Origin: Branchiostoma lanceolatum
Lineage: Eukaryota; Chordata; Leptocardii; Amphioxiformes; Branchiostomatidae
Reading direction: 5' to 3'
Assembly: GCF_035083965.1 (NCBI RefSeq)
Contig: NC_089729.1
Coordinates: forward strand, 19,331,964 to 19,395,963
Length of the DNA: 64,000 bases
Part shown: piece by piece, positions 10,430 to 24,200 of the stretch
Layout of the letters: each line of letters starts with the position of its first letter
Position numbering within the stretch: position 1 is the first letter of the stretch
Notes under the pieces: generated by a model
What the model was told of the DNA's origin: nothing
Databases searched by the model: none
What the model saw: the letters and a program-made list of their open reading frames with translations, nothing else
Translations under genes and position numbers: made by a program

Positions 10430-11717
10430 ATAGAGTTATATCTTCTTTATACTGTACATTTATGTGTGATTATTGTTGCACATATAGCTTAGTATAAGAG
10501 GTACATTTTGATACGATTAAGTGTGAATACTTTTTGATTCTTGTCTTGGTTTCTAGAGAAAAAAAAGTCTGCACGGAGGGCAACATATTTAGTAGCGATA
10601 ACCCCCCCCCCCTTTTTTTCATGAGAACAAAAAAAAACACATAAGGAATACAGCTGCCTAAAATATACGTATCTATGCTTCCAAGAACATAATGCAGAGA
10701 ACCATACCCCAAGCAATTTCATGTTTTAAAGACTCTGGTGTCTAAATAGAGCCTACAAGGAGTCAACAGATTTTTATTTGCATTAATTACGGAATTGTGC
10801 CAATCTCAGTCACAACTTTTGAGGGGATATGTTAGATGTTGACTTACAAAGAAACGAAACGAATGATATCTCCCATTTTAAAAAGGTTTCAATGAATGAG
10901 GTCCATTAGATCCTATATGGATGAATGAGGGATAAAGAAAGTCGACCCGTTTGCAGACGGAGCGGCTTGACGTTCATAAGAAGCTTGTCGAATAATCCGA
11001 ACGATATCTTAACTAGAGGTAAAAAATTGTTTAAAACATATTGTTAATAGGCATTGATTAAGACTTGACCAAAGTATGCATTTTAGGAAAAAAGGACAAC
11101 AGTTCATGACCTCACCAGAACTACGTCGACGACGTCTGGACCTCCACCATGCGTCAGACTCCAGAATGAATGCAGATATTAGAAGAAGTGGCAGTACGTA
11201 GTTTATGAACCTAATGATAGAACGAAATATGTATTATATATTTTTCACCATAAAAAAATAATGTTATGAGTCCTGACTTATTCCAGATTTGAATATACCT
11301 AAGTAGTTAAAAAAAGGTCATCCCAAAGTAAAGACCTGCTTTTTTAAAAATGTTTATCTCTTTCGAAAGGTGGGCTGACTTTCAGTACAACTGGAGTTTG
11401 GTTCAACACACAGACAGGTAAGGGTACGTATACGTCCATACTCATTGTCATGACAATGTGTATCCCTTATATATATACGCATAATTCCGAGTTCAATGAC
11501 CCCAAATGCAAAGCTATGCCTACCGTTGAGGATGTGCATATAATTGCTGAAATTAGGCAGATACTACCGGTTAGCTATTATTACCCCTTGTACTGTCATT
11601 GATATCATGCTGTGAATGACTGAAATAAGTTATTTCACACGTTACAAACAGTGTTTTGTTCTCTACATTGCTACACCAGATATATTGATATTCTAGTTTT
11701 TTTTTTAAGGCACTTTC
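10430..11717. other. Intergenic sequence upstream of the sushi gene
   Basis: Short C and A homopolymers near 10600-10640. A short plus-strand frame near 11107-11200 (MTSPELRRRRLDLHH) has no support. No gene or repeat recognised. Confidence 0.4.
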
Positions 11718-14700
11718 GACTCGAAATGGTATCGTCCTAGAAAACAACTCATTTAAGTATCTGCTCGCACAGAAGTAGAAGATAAAAAGCTCGCCATTGC
11801 AGTGTTAAACCCCTTGCATTTACATGGTTGATTACGAAAAAAGGATCGTACTTGATCGTAGAGGTCATACGGAGAGGCAATTCATTACTTCATATAATCA
11901 ACTTTGAAGGGGACAACTAATCTATGGTAGTAGGTCAACTATTCGAGTGACATGTGCCTCTTTCTCTGCCGACAAAATACAGCCCTTCCTCCAAAAGGTA
12001 TGGCTTGGTGTGTTTTTAATAGTTCCGTCCGTAGAGCATAGTAGATGTTAACAGAATACCAGACGCCAACCGTTAGGATATGATAAAGGCTGTTCAAAAA
12101 TGTCCAACGACATATTTTTCCCGCAGGTTTACCACAGGAGTTCAGTTCAGGCTAAGGCCCAGCGAATCGGCAAAATGGCGACAGGTTCAGTGTATAAAAC
12201 GTGGCGCGACACAAGGAAATGACCTTTTAACATTTTGTGAAGGCATTTGAAAATGCAATATCGTTCCAAACGTTTAATCTTTTCCTATGTAGATAGACTT
12301 ATTAGGACTCAAATGACTGTGTATCTCTGTTATATTGTATCTGACCATTACCTCTTCCCTCATGACCTCAGTGAAAACTGTCCCTCATGACCTCAGTGAA
12401 AACTGACCTGCGTGCCGATTTGAGCTTATCATGAATAAACAAAGGTTCAAACAAACAATGTAGGCTTTCTTAATGTAGGTAGTGAAATAAATACAAGAGG
12501 TAACCTTTGTTTTAAACTACTTGTTTGATATAGTCATAAATAAGACAATATGATTGCGACCCATTTGCACGGAGAAATTAAACAAAAAAGTTGGCTGACA
12601 AGACTAAGATCTTCCTGACAACATATTTCGCTGCAAAATGTGACGATACGATATAGATGGCACCAAAAAAAGGGAAATTAATGTGCATGTAGATTAGTAT
12701 TGTTAAACAACGATAGTTATCAGGAATCACCTTCCTTTTTCTGAAGATACTTGCCAATGGCTGAGTACACTGTATACGGACTCGTCGGAGTAGTGCAGAA
12801 TTTTTTTCCCGCCCATATGCGTGGCAGAGTTTTGACAGAATGGGAAGGGGGGCTTCAGTTTTTTTCGTTTTACACTTCCTAATATATAAATGAGCATATT
12901 TAAAGGGTTGTGTTTTCTTGGATAAAGCAGCCTACGTCGTGCTCATGAAAATATCACTCCTTTGAAGTTCCAGTAGATAAAATCTAATTGCTATTTTTCA
13001 AAAGGAGTTTCCTTGTCGTGTATTAAGGTAGAAAGATGAGGTTGAATGGGTTCCATTGTCTATCGTGAATACAAATGAGTTTGGGAAAGTCCCCAAACTT
13101 CCAAGTTGGTTTGGGTGATGAGGTACGGTATATTTGGCATACGCACTCAACATTATGTAAGTGTAATCCATTCGCAAGGTTTGGTTCTTTCTAACTAATA
13201 GCTATAACCAATTACGTCAGCGACGTCATATTGGTCATCAGCCAAAAGCGTGTCACAAGCCATTAGGATAAACCATTTCCTTGAAGAATTAAAACTTACC
13301 ATGAATCTAGCAAGAAAAGAGTATATGCAAATATACCTATATATATTATACGTATAGTGGAGAAAATTCCAGTAAAGCCACTTGTATGTTGTAGAAATTT
13401 AGGTAATGGCTGGTGATAATCCACTGTGTTCTGCAGGTCAGGTAGTTGTGGTAATGTCTAGTGACCTCGAAATTGTGTCACACCCACCTTTAATGATGCG
13501 CAAGTTGAGAGCTGAGATTTGGAAGATACCATAGTCTAAATGCTTTCGCATACACAGCAAATGTTCTACACATCGTGATTGGCAAATATGATGCGTATAC
13601 TCTTACCACAAACTCATGGTGTATAGGATGGACTCCAGTCCCCTTGGCAATAGTCAAATCTTAGACTTGACATAAGACATAAAGCTTTACCTTGTTACCT
13701 ACGACTCGAGATGGTACGGTCCGTAAAAAACAACTCCTTGTCGTATCTGCTCACGCAGAAGTAGAAAAGGGTCGTCCTACATTTACGTTGGTTTTGACAA
13801 TGCCATACTCATGTAAAATGTTTACACTTGAAATTTAATCGTGTTTAACAGAAACGGGGACATATTCGGAAACCAAGTACTAGCTAGTTGGACAGAACTG
13901 TCTTGTCATGAACCAGTGCTTCGCGGATAAAGCAAGACAGGAGAGGTCAACTACTCTGTGAGACAAAAGGTCAAATCTTCAGAAGATATGTCCTTCAAAT
14001 GGAATACAGGGTCAACATAAAAAGGTATCGTCTGTCGTATTTTCTAATGACCTACATGCGGACTGTAGTCAATCTGCAGTGAATACTAAAGTTTTTATAA
14101 AAGCTGTTACCAAAGGAGAACAGAAATATCAATTCATAGATTTTCCCATGTTTAGTACAGGACTTCAGTTTAGGCCAAGATCCCTACGATCCACAAACAG
14201 ATGACAGGCCTAAAGCAGAGGACGTACCACGTCACCAGGGAGAGAACTTTCACGATTTCATGAATGCATTTGACAACGGGAAGTCATTCCTTATATCCTT
14301 TCTTTAGTGGTTCTTATGCGAGCAGTAAAGTTAATATAAGAGGGGCCATGTGATTTTAAAACAGTAGATATTTAAGATAAAAATCTTACTAGAATGTGAT
14401 TGCATTCCGTCTTTACACAGAATCAAAAGAGCCAAGATTGGACAAAAGACATTTTTTTAAACAAACCTAAGAGTGAAACATGACGACAATGAAAAATATT
14501 TTACTAATATACAATCTAGAGATTAGGAAACATATCTTTTGGTAAATACCTACCTCATGTTGAAGTGGATAGTTGAGTTGTATACTGGCCAGTCGTTGTG
14601 ATGTAGAAACCTTTTCCCGCAGAAGAGTAGTAGAGGTGCACCAGAATGAGGAACTGGAGAGGAGGGCTTCATCTTATACACTTCTTCATAATCAGTTTTA

Positions 14701-17110
14701 AAAGGGGGCGTGTTTTCGAAGAAATGCAGTCTGCGTCGTGCCGATGAAACGTCACTTTTTTCAAGGAAAGGCATGATGTAATTTTTACTAATTTTAGAGT
14801 AGACGTTTCCTGCTTCCTTGTTATCTACCTAGACAGACAGATGACGTTGAATAATTTTCATTGTCTGTCAAGATATAATTTTGCCGAAATATACTGACAT
14901 AGAACACCTTTTATTCTACTTTACTCGGATCGTCACATCTTTCTTACTTGTTCTACACGGACTTGGCACAACTCAATTTAAACATCCTATGATTCCTTTC
15001 CCCGTGTTGTCACTATGATCTGTTTATATCCTCAGCTACGTCATGTTGGCCATCAGCCAAAGTATTCAACTTAACGTATACGTTTTTAGTAAATCTTCGC
15101 GACGAAGTGGATATCCATGTGTAGCTATATACAGCAAAAAAAGTTGCGAAGATTTCTGTAAAGCATTTGTTAGCAAATGACAATGATTAGTGACCTCGAA
15201 TAAAGGCCAACGCCTGCCCTTTATGATGCGCAAGTAAATGCTGACATTTCGAAGATACTATAGTTTACATTTTATTTAACAATCAATCAACCCTAAAGCT
15301 TTTCTGCCATACTGCGCGTGGTTTACAAATATGGTATCTATACAACATGCCGAAAGGATGAATTCTGGTCTTCTTGACAACAATTCAATCTTAGACTTGA
15401 CATAAAAAAATCGATGTAAAATATATTTACCAACGACTCGAGATGGTACGATCCGTGAAAACACTCGATCGTTAACGTATCTGCTCATTCAGAAGGAGAA
15501 AATGGTTGTCTTACATTTACGTTGATTTTGACAGTGCCGTATGCATCTAAAATGTCTCAGTTCGACAATGGATCGTACTAAACAGATCTGACGACAGATT
15601 CAAAAGCCACTATCAAGCTAGCTGGACAGAAATGACAGAAACAGAACTTCACAAAGATCAACTTTGCAAGGACAGCTAATCTGTGAAGTAAAAGGTCAGC
15701 TCTGCATGTAACATGTTCTTCAAATAGAATACAGTGAAGTTTTTAATGAAGAGTTTGTCAAGTTTTTGAGAACCTACATGTAAATGAATGTAGTAAATGT
15801 ACAGACAATACTAAACATCAGCCCTTAAAATTTGATATGAAGATTGTCACGAATCAGAACCAGTCAGTCAAAAAATGTCCGACTGGTTTAACACGGGAGT
15901 TTAGTTTAGGCCCAGAGATCAATAAAATGACCGGTCGATAGAACCTTTCGCGTCACAAGGAAGTGAGCTTTCAGGATTTAATTATAGCAGTTGACAACTT
16001 AAAGTAGTACCATATTTCTTATCATTTGTTTATATAAATGGAGAGCTGGGGGAAGGGGTCAAGCTTCTGAGAATTGAACAATTTTAAATAAGGAACGTGC
16101 TTTCGGGGAAAAGAAGTCTGCATCGTACCAATGAAACAAAAACGTCATCTTTTTGAAGATCAGGCAGGATTAATGTAATTGTTGAATGTTTAAATGACAT
16201 ATTCTGGTCTTCCTGGCAACAGAATGTTGTCGTCTTAGACGTGACACAAAACATGAAGACAAGAGAATGTTACTTACGACTCGAGATGGTATAGTCCGTA
16301 AAAACAACTCGTTTTCAGGTCAGCTCATACAGAAGAAGAAAAGAAAAACGGTCGTCTCACATTGACGTTGATTTTTACAGTGTCATCCTCATCTAACATG
16401 TCATAATTAGACAACGGACCGTGCTAAACAGATCTGAAGACACGTCAAAAAGCCAGGGCCTAGCTAGCTGGATAGAAATGCCTTGAAAAAAAACCAGGGC
16501 TTCACAAAGATCAACTTGACAAGGACAGCTTATCTGTGATGTAAAAGGTCATCTCTACAAGTGGCATGTTCTATACGTAGAATGCAGTGACAATTTTAAA
16601 AGGTAGCGTCAGTCGATTTATAATGATCTACATGCAGATTGTACTAAATGTGCAGAGGATACTAAATATCATTAAAATTTGATAAAGATTGTCCCGAATC
16701 GGGAACAAAAATATCAGTCCATACATTTTCCAACTGGTTTAACACGGTAGTTCAGTTCGGCTCAAGGCCACCGAGATCCACAAAAAAAGACAGGTACAGA
16801 ATAGAACGTACCGCGTCACCAGGAAGTCAGATATTTGGATTTTGGCATTAGACTACTAAGTCTTTTTATATTTCTTAACATCTGTCTATTGGTCCTCAGC
16901 AAGCTTTTCAGTTAATATAAGAGGTAGCATGTGTTTTGAACAATAAACATTGAAGATAATAAGAGCCTAAGAATGGCTATGATGTACATGTATATGAATG
17001 AAGAGCTGCGTTGGAGTGGGGTGTCGAGCTTCATTTTTAAAAGTTCCTTCATAATTAACCAATTTTGAATATCTGCAGTCTGCATCGTGCTAATGAGTAG
17101 GTAGGTAGCG
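11718..17110. repeat. Four-unit tandem array of a non-coding module
   Basis: The units start at about 11718, 13702, 15433 and 16277 (about 1.98, 1.73, 0.84 and 0.83 kb). Each opens with a block related to gactcgagatggtacggtcc, followed by cagaag. About 500 bases on is a second block (ttcagtttaggcc ... cgtcacca; near 12135, 14160, 15895, 16740). Most units then have a third block around gcagtctgcgtcgtgc (12925, 14725, 16110, 17070). Divergence between units is high. On the minus strand the first block ends in a plausible splice donor (GTAAGT at 16277), but no frame is conserved. An open stretch at 14550-14774 minus ends in donor GTAGGT and may be one decayed exon. Confidence 0.7.
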
Positions 17111-18160
17111 GCTGTGGGTACGAAGGTCAGGTTCGAAAATGTTTTACCTGGTAATTTCCGTTGGTACTGCAGCGAGCTACGTACGTACGTATGTGTGTTT
17201 GTGCGTGGACAAGATTACCCGACAAGCTTGTGATTTTTCTGCATGATATTTAGTGGATGGGTGGGATTTTCAGAAAGGAATGTCAAGTTCGACAATGGAC
17301 CTCCTAGTGAGTACCTGAAATACTGCAGCGGAGTTTGACAATCAAAAGTAACTCTGCTATAAACAGTTATTAAAGGATGGTTGCCCATGAAAAAGGTAGC
17401 CTAATGTAACCCAATGATGAATATAAATGGAAACATCCGCTTGCCATGCTCTGTTTGGTATTGGCTGGAAGTTACATGTACAGGTATTCAGAGCTTCAGT
17501 CTATACTGTATTTTAAGCATACCATGTTGACACCACAAGAGAAGGTAAAGGTATTATCACGTTACTAGCCATATTTCGTGACACGTAACTACCATGTCAA
17601 ACTATGATTCAACCTCAGGGCATTTTCAAGTTGTAAACTATAGCTAAAACTATATACTTTGATACAATTTTGACAGAGCTGACCTGAAAGTTGAAGTTCA
17701 GCTGCAGAAACTTTTCAAAAAGATTTCGAAAAACAGCAACTAAAACTCTGTTACAAGTATTCTTGATCACTCTGCATGGTTCTATAATGTTTTCGAAAAG
17801 CCATTAAAGAAGGATATTTGAATCTTTTGATCAGTTTTATGCTTTGTTTGTTTGTTTGTTTGTTTATTTGCTTATCTGTTCCAGTCATCATTTTCAGTGT
17901 GGATACAGTCTGGTATTTATATTTATTTTTATCGACCCATGGCTAGGAGATTTGGAAAAACATGGCTTCGTGATGGGGTTTAATTCTCACTTGCAACTAC
18001 GTTTTCTAGGTTAACGTACAACCCTGGGCACAGAAAAATAGTTTCTAACATGGTTGATTTGTTTGATAAAAAATCATCAGCCTCGTTGTCTTAGTAATCG
18101 AGCTTAATGTATAACTATCCTGAGATATTCTGTGACAGGGCAAGGGTCTTTGCCATCGTA
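17111..18160. other. Intergenic, nothing recognised
   Basis: Contains a (GTTT)n run near 17845-17870. A possible minus-strand poly(A) signal for the P450 gene lies at 17922-17927 (AATAAA), about 330 bases past the stop codon. Confidence 0.4.
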
Positions 18161-18169
18161 TGACTTCAG

Positions 18170-18290
18170 TATCCACTTCCTGTAGGTCACAAACATTTAC
18201 TTCCTGCAGGTCATCACCACACAAACATTTACTTCCTGCCTGTCATCACCACACAAACATTCACTTCCTGCAGGTCATCACCACCTTATA
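18170..18290. repeat. Minisatellite derived from the P450 stop-codon region
   Basis: Four imperfect copies of a roughly 25-35 bp unit (acttcctgcaggtcatcacc acacaaacat) overlap the last codons of the P450 coding sequence, and the rest trail into the 3'UTR. The first copy on the minus strand encodes the authentic C-terminus (VVMTCRK and stop). Confidence 0.8.
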
Positions 18291-21200
18291 CGGGGAGGGT
18301 AGGCTAAAGTTGCTTCCGCCTCTCTCATCAGGGGTGAAGTCAGGAGGCCCCTCACCCTCGGGAATGCTGAAGCGGAAGTTCTGGACCAGTCCTCCAAGCA
18401 GGAGGAAGGTGTCCGCTTTTGCCACAGCCTCACCCGGACAAGCACGACGCCCGGCACTGAAGGGGACAGAGAGAGATAAGACAGCTGGTACCAAGAAAGT
18501 CAAAGCATCATGTTTTAGTATTGATAATAAAAAAAAAAATTAGAAAATTATTGAAAAAATACATTTGTACTGAATAGGAATACTTTTTTAGATTAACCAA
18601 GTAATTTATCTATGGCCGAATGATTTTTTTTTTATTCAGGGACTTACCAACCTAAAAAAAACTACTCACGGAAATTATAAAACTAATAGCACTTATTTCA
18701 TCATGTAACAGGTGTGAAAGATAATCGCTGAATTATCGATAACACGACTATCGGTCACATGCACTAACAGATAATCGCAATTATGGGGAGTGATAGGCAT
18801 TCGAAAGATATCAATGAAAAATATCTTGTATACAATTGTTAATGACGATGATAACCTAATAGCACATCCGCAGGGATGAAGCACACATACACACACAATA
18901 TCTCAGTCGATGATGTCAACATCCTGTGACTCCTTTAAAAGAATATGTTACTACATCTCAAATGTTGCTGCCCGCTTGAAATTGCTTTTTTTATCATGCC
19001 CGTACGTAAGGTATCCTGGGATGAAATCTTGTCAGCTCAAGTCCTATTTCAACAGTCGCTAGAAAGCAAGACTGGATTCCTGGCTAACATTAGATTTCAA
19101 CTTTGTTACCAACCTGAAAGGCATTAGAGCCGCAGGTTTCGGTATTGGCATCCCGTTCTCATCCAAAAAGCGTTCAGGCCGAAAAACGTCCGGATCTCCC
19201 CACGTGGTAGGGTCATGGTGCAGGGCCCACAGGTTCGGCATGATCCAAGTACCCTTGGGAATCTGGTAACCTCCTGAGGGGTGTAGGTTTGGATGGTACA
19301 GCAACATGTAACACATGTTAACTTAAACAATGGTGAAAGAGCGTGAAACAATGTTAGTACAATTGCCATCTACCACAAATGGACGGATACACTTTATACT
19401 ATTGCTATTCGAATATGATAGGGGAAGGATGATATTTTTTAATAAAATGTAGGTTGTATAACAGTGAGAGAGGAACTAGAAGGGCAACATTTGCACGAGA
19501 AAATACGGCATATTTCACCCATATCCCTTCTCTTCGAAGAATTGCCTGTTCCAAAGTCACACCTGAGCTAAACTAATATTCCAAAAAAAAATTCTGAAAA
19601 GTCATCCCAGAATGAAACGGAGCTTCCCAAATTTGACCTCATAGGCAATAATGGAGTCGTCTGACGATAACGCCATACATAACGGACTACTTAAATAAAA
19701 CAAATACTTTTTAAACATTTTGTAAAACAAAAATTATACTATATTGACATTTTGTAAAAATGAATCACCTCTGTACAAATTGTATTTGACAAGAATAGTC
19801 CCGCCATGCAGGAATTGACTCTTCCAGATGCATTCCAATATAGAATGGACCAGTCCAAAACCACATCCAAAACCAAAAGTTTAATCGGAAAATATCCCCA
19901 CCAGGCCGACTAAAACACTTCAAGTGGCACATACGTACGTATGAAATGAACGAGTCCAAAGACGTTTCCACTTTAAAAAATGATTCTAAAAAGATGTCCC
20001 TCTGTGCCAGAATGGACTTCCCAAGTGGTGCCTCGATGCAAAATGGACCAGTCCAAAAAAAACCTGAAGAAACGGACTTTTGAATGTAATCAACTCAGTC
20101 CAAAATTGGATTTAAAAAAAAAAAATGTCACCCCAATGTAAGAATTAACACTTCCAGCAGCACCTTGATGTTTATGAGCCAGTCCTAGAAACTTTCACTA
20201 AAAAAAATGTATTCAAGAGTAGTCTCCCCTTTTCTTGAAGAGTATACGTTTTTGGTTTAGAAATAAAGAAAATCACTTCCAAAAGCTATATGCCAAAAAT
20301 TTAACTTTCATTTAGTACATGCCCAAGGCAGACACATACCAAATCTCACATCGTTGTGATTTGATACCGCGTCATAGTGTCTGAAGATGAAAATATATAT
20401 TTGTTTTGAAAGTAGCCAGAAATTGAGGAAAAAAAATATGAAGCAAAGTATGTGAAAGATGTGAACAGACTCCTGCACACACATAGCCTAGGCAGTCCCA
20501 TCCCAAATTTGGTATATATACTATATGAACTAGTGCAACTTATATCTACTACATATAACTGACCAGCGAGGATAACTTGAGTTTACCTGATGATAGTTTT
20601 TCTTTATATCTGTTAACTGTATTTGTTCAATATGTTTTGTTCTGTTCTGTTGTGACCTGCTTTTATCTCAGTGTGGTAAAAATGTGCAATAAAAGGTATT
20701 TATTCATTACAAATAAAACAACAAGAACCGGTACTTACTCAGCGTGGTTTCGACAGTTGTAGCATGTGGCAAAGATAGAGGAGCAATGGACCCCATCCTC
20801 ATGACCTCATGGATCGTCGCCTCGGTGTATGGAGTGGTCTCACGGTCGGACAGCTCAGGCAGCCTGTCACGGCCCACCGCACCGTCCAACTCAGCAGCCA
20901 CCTTCACCTGGATCTCCGGGTGGGCAGCGAGGAACAGGATGGCCCAGCGTAGGGTCACGATCGTTGTGTCTGTACCCCCTGAGGAGACAATGGTCATATT
21001 ACACCACTATCTATAATTTACATACTCATGACCTGGACGTCGAAATTGATAAGATTGTTATACTTGGATTTACATCCAATTGCAATCGACATAGACGTGT
21101 GCATTCAACCATTTCTGCACAATCTGTCAATAACAGCAAACGAAGATTTCATAGAATCATCCAATCTGAGTACTTGATGTGCATATCTAGCAATTTGGCT

Positions 21201-24200
21201 GTAAGATCATATTCAGCTTAAGAGTAGGTGCATATACATCAGAAATAGATACATATAAAATCATTGACCATGGTCTGATGTGTGAGGTAATGATTAGAGT
21301 GCAATAGGGAATAAGAAAAAAAAAGCCTATCTACCAAGAAAGACGTCAGCAATAGTCTGCCTGAGATGACAGTCTGTGAGAGAGGTGACGTCATAGATCC
21401 CCTCCTCCTCAGCATCTTTCTGAGCCTTGATCATGTGATCTGTGATGTCACGGAGGTTGCCTGCAGAAGCGTACATTGCCATTCACTACTATACTTAAGG
21501 AACAGAACTATTAAGATGAAGATTTGCCTCATAAAATTACTTTTTGTGACAATTTAGATGAAATATAATAAAAGTATGGAGTAGCTTAATAAAGAAATTA
21601 AAAGACCATTGCGCTTCCAAAAAGACCAAACTCAAGTCTTCTCGGTATTTTCAGAACGCCTCTTCCAATAGATCTCAGCTCAAAGATCACCTTGGTCGTC
21701 TAATAATCTGTGAAATGATATTTGACTTATCTCGAAAACCGTTGATTTTTGGCCGACAGTATATTTAGCTGCCAAGAAGTTGGTTTCCCATTAATGTGGC
21801 TCTCCAGCCTGTATCCTCTGGAGCCTTACCGAACTAAAAACAGGTTGTTTCACGTGAAAAAAATGATGTCACCTTACTTGGGTCAAATGTTTCCCGGTGC
21901 TGCTCCAGGTGACGATCAAAGATCCCCAACAACTGTTCAACCATTTTTTGTAAGGTATTTTTGGCTGTATAGGAGGCAAGTAATCATAGGAGGTACGTTT
22001 TAAAAACATTATGTCTTCAAGTTAGTTTATCTTACCGACTATTTTTTTATGATACATGTAAAGTTCTGGGAAGCTCTTTTTGTTTAGAAAAGGTATCCTG
22101 CAAGCACAGTTGCAATTTACTAGATGTAAAACATTGCCTTTAGTTAGCACTAGGATCATATCTTTCTGTAGTTAAAATTTGCTCAATAGTAGAGAAAGGA
22201 TACTTCAAAAGACAGGTATTTGAGTCTGTCATTGACTTCATGACCTGGAATGACTGGGACTCAGGTAATGTTGACTAATCGCTATAGTTGTGGGGCATTT
22301 ACGTCTTGTCATTTTTCGGTCATAGATGTAATATATATATATTTGAAGACAAGTTCAAAAACATAGCGAAAAACAAACATACACACTAGAACGGCGCCTC
22401 CCTTCACAGAAGTAAATATTTATCTACTCACTTGGTGTAGGCAGGGACCGAAGTGACGGATAGACGTCAGCAAGAAGGCCTTGTCCGAAAATTTCGTTGC
22501 TCTCATTGGTCACTTTAATCAGAGTTTTGAATTCCTCGTCGTCCATGTTGTACCTGTTTAATACAAAGTCTTGGTTATTAAGTGTTGGAAATTTTTTTAC
22601 AAACCTTATATCTTTAACCCTTAAGCTGCCCCTCCCAGTTCATCCCGTGATGCAGAAATTTGTGAATATTGCCGCTCCTGGTTACAGCCGGTTAAGGGTA
22701 TCCCCCGGAAGAAAACCAAATCGCCGCATGTCTTGCGCGTCAAACCCAGAAATTAGTTTGCTGGCCTGGTGACCTAGTGTCAGGAGTCAAAGGGCGTTGC
22801 GCAATCACTGATTACGTCATCCATGAGGCCTACGATGCCTTGTGGCCATGACGTATCCAACATGGCCGCCCGCGTCGTCTGCAGGAACATTTTTTTTTCT
22901 TGTCTTCAACGACAAATTATCGGTTCATTGATCGAGGATTCTGCAGTTATTTGCGACAGCGACGGCATGCACGTGGAACAAGTTCGCGTCGTCTCAAACG
23001 GAATTAACTCACGGCGACGGAGTAAATGCGGTATTGGAAAATTCGACATCGGTTTCGAGGCTGACAATAGTATTGTTTGTGAACGTTAGAGATGTTGAAG
23101 GCGAGAAATATGTGTTGTGCACAATATTTTTTATATAGTCTCACAATGGTAAATGCTATGTTGTACCAGCCTTTAAGTCGTGTAGTCAGTTCAGTACCCA
23201 GGACAGTCCGTGGTCATAAACTCACGTACAGTAATACCTGTGTATTTTTTTTTTCTTATATGTGATTCTGATATTGTCAGAATTCTTATAAACTGAATGG
23301 TCCATGTGCTCTGTTGTTCAATGTGTGCTAGATTGGATTGCTTGGAAGCATTGTGGGAAGTATATGTTTTTATTGCTTTCTTGTGTTAATTATCCATGAA
23401 ATTTATGCAAGCAAGCTGGTACTCATTTTGGAAGAAAGTGTTATTTGTTAACCTCCAGCTCATATTAAAGAGTTATGTTTCCTAAAGCCTCAGAAAGGAA
23501 TATACTGCGTTGTAATAAATCAGCCTTTCAGCTAAATAATCCGTTCAGCACCCAGGACAGTCTGCAGTCATAAATACCTGAGTGAATTTTTTTTCATGTG
23601 TTTGCAAGACTGATGTTGTCAAGACCTCTCATAAATGCTGTGGCACTGATAATGGGATTTCACAAATGGTTTGATGCTATAATACAATAGGTTTATGAAA
23701 AGTGTATGTTTTTTTGCATTATTGTCCTTGTAAATCATTAGTACAGTCACTAGGCTAAAGTTACATTACCCCAATAGAAAGGGTAGACTCTTTGCTTTCT
23801 ATCGGTGTATAACATATTGGGGGTATGTTGGAGGAAAGAAACCATAAACTAGTGAAATAAAAACGATTCCCGTTGTTTTTAGAGGGTCTGAAAAAGCTGG
23901 CACTGAGAAGCTGTACTGGTCAGACAACCCTGCAGCTATGATCAGTAAAATTAATTTCATCGTACTCTAAAGGTACCAGTTTATATGATGATTTCGGGTG
24001 TTTCCGCTGCATGTTTTATTTGGTCGAATACGGATAACCGTTATATGACAAACATTGTTATGTATATAAATGAAACTTCAATAAAAAATGAATATAGTAC
24101 ATGAAATTTGACACGTTCACCATTTAAAGAATTTGGATGTAGCCAGTGACATTCATTCACATTCTGGTATTCAGTTTTTTGTGTGTTTTTTTAATATTGA

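Noticed and set aside
18160-18543. 127-codon plus-strand frame
   Set aside because: Antisense of the P450 haem-loop exon plus the adjacent minisatellite.
20744-21221. Plus-strand frames of 90 and 130 codons
   Set aside because: Antisense of the P450 I-helix/K-helix exon.
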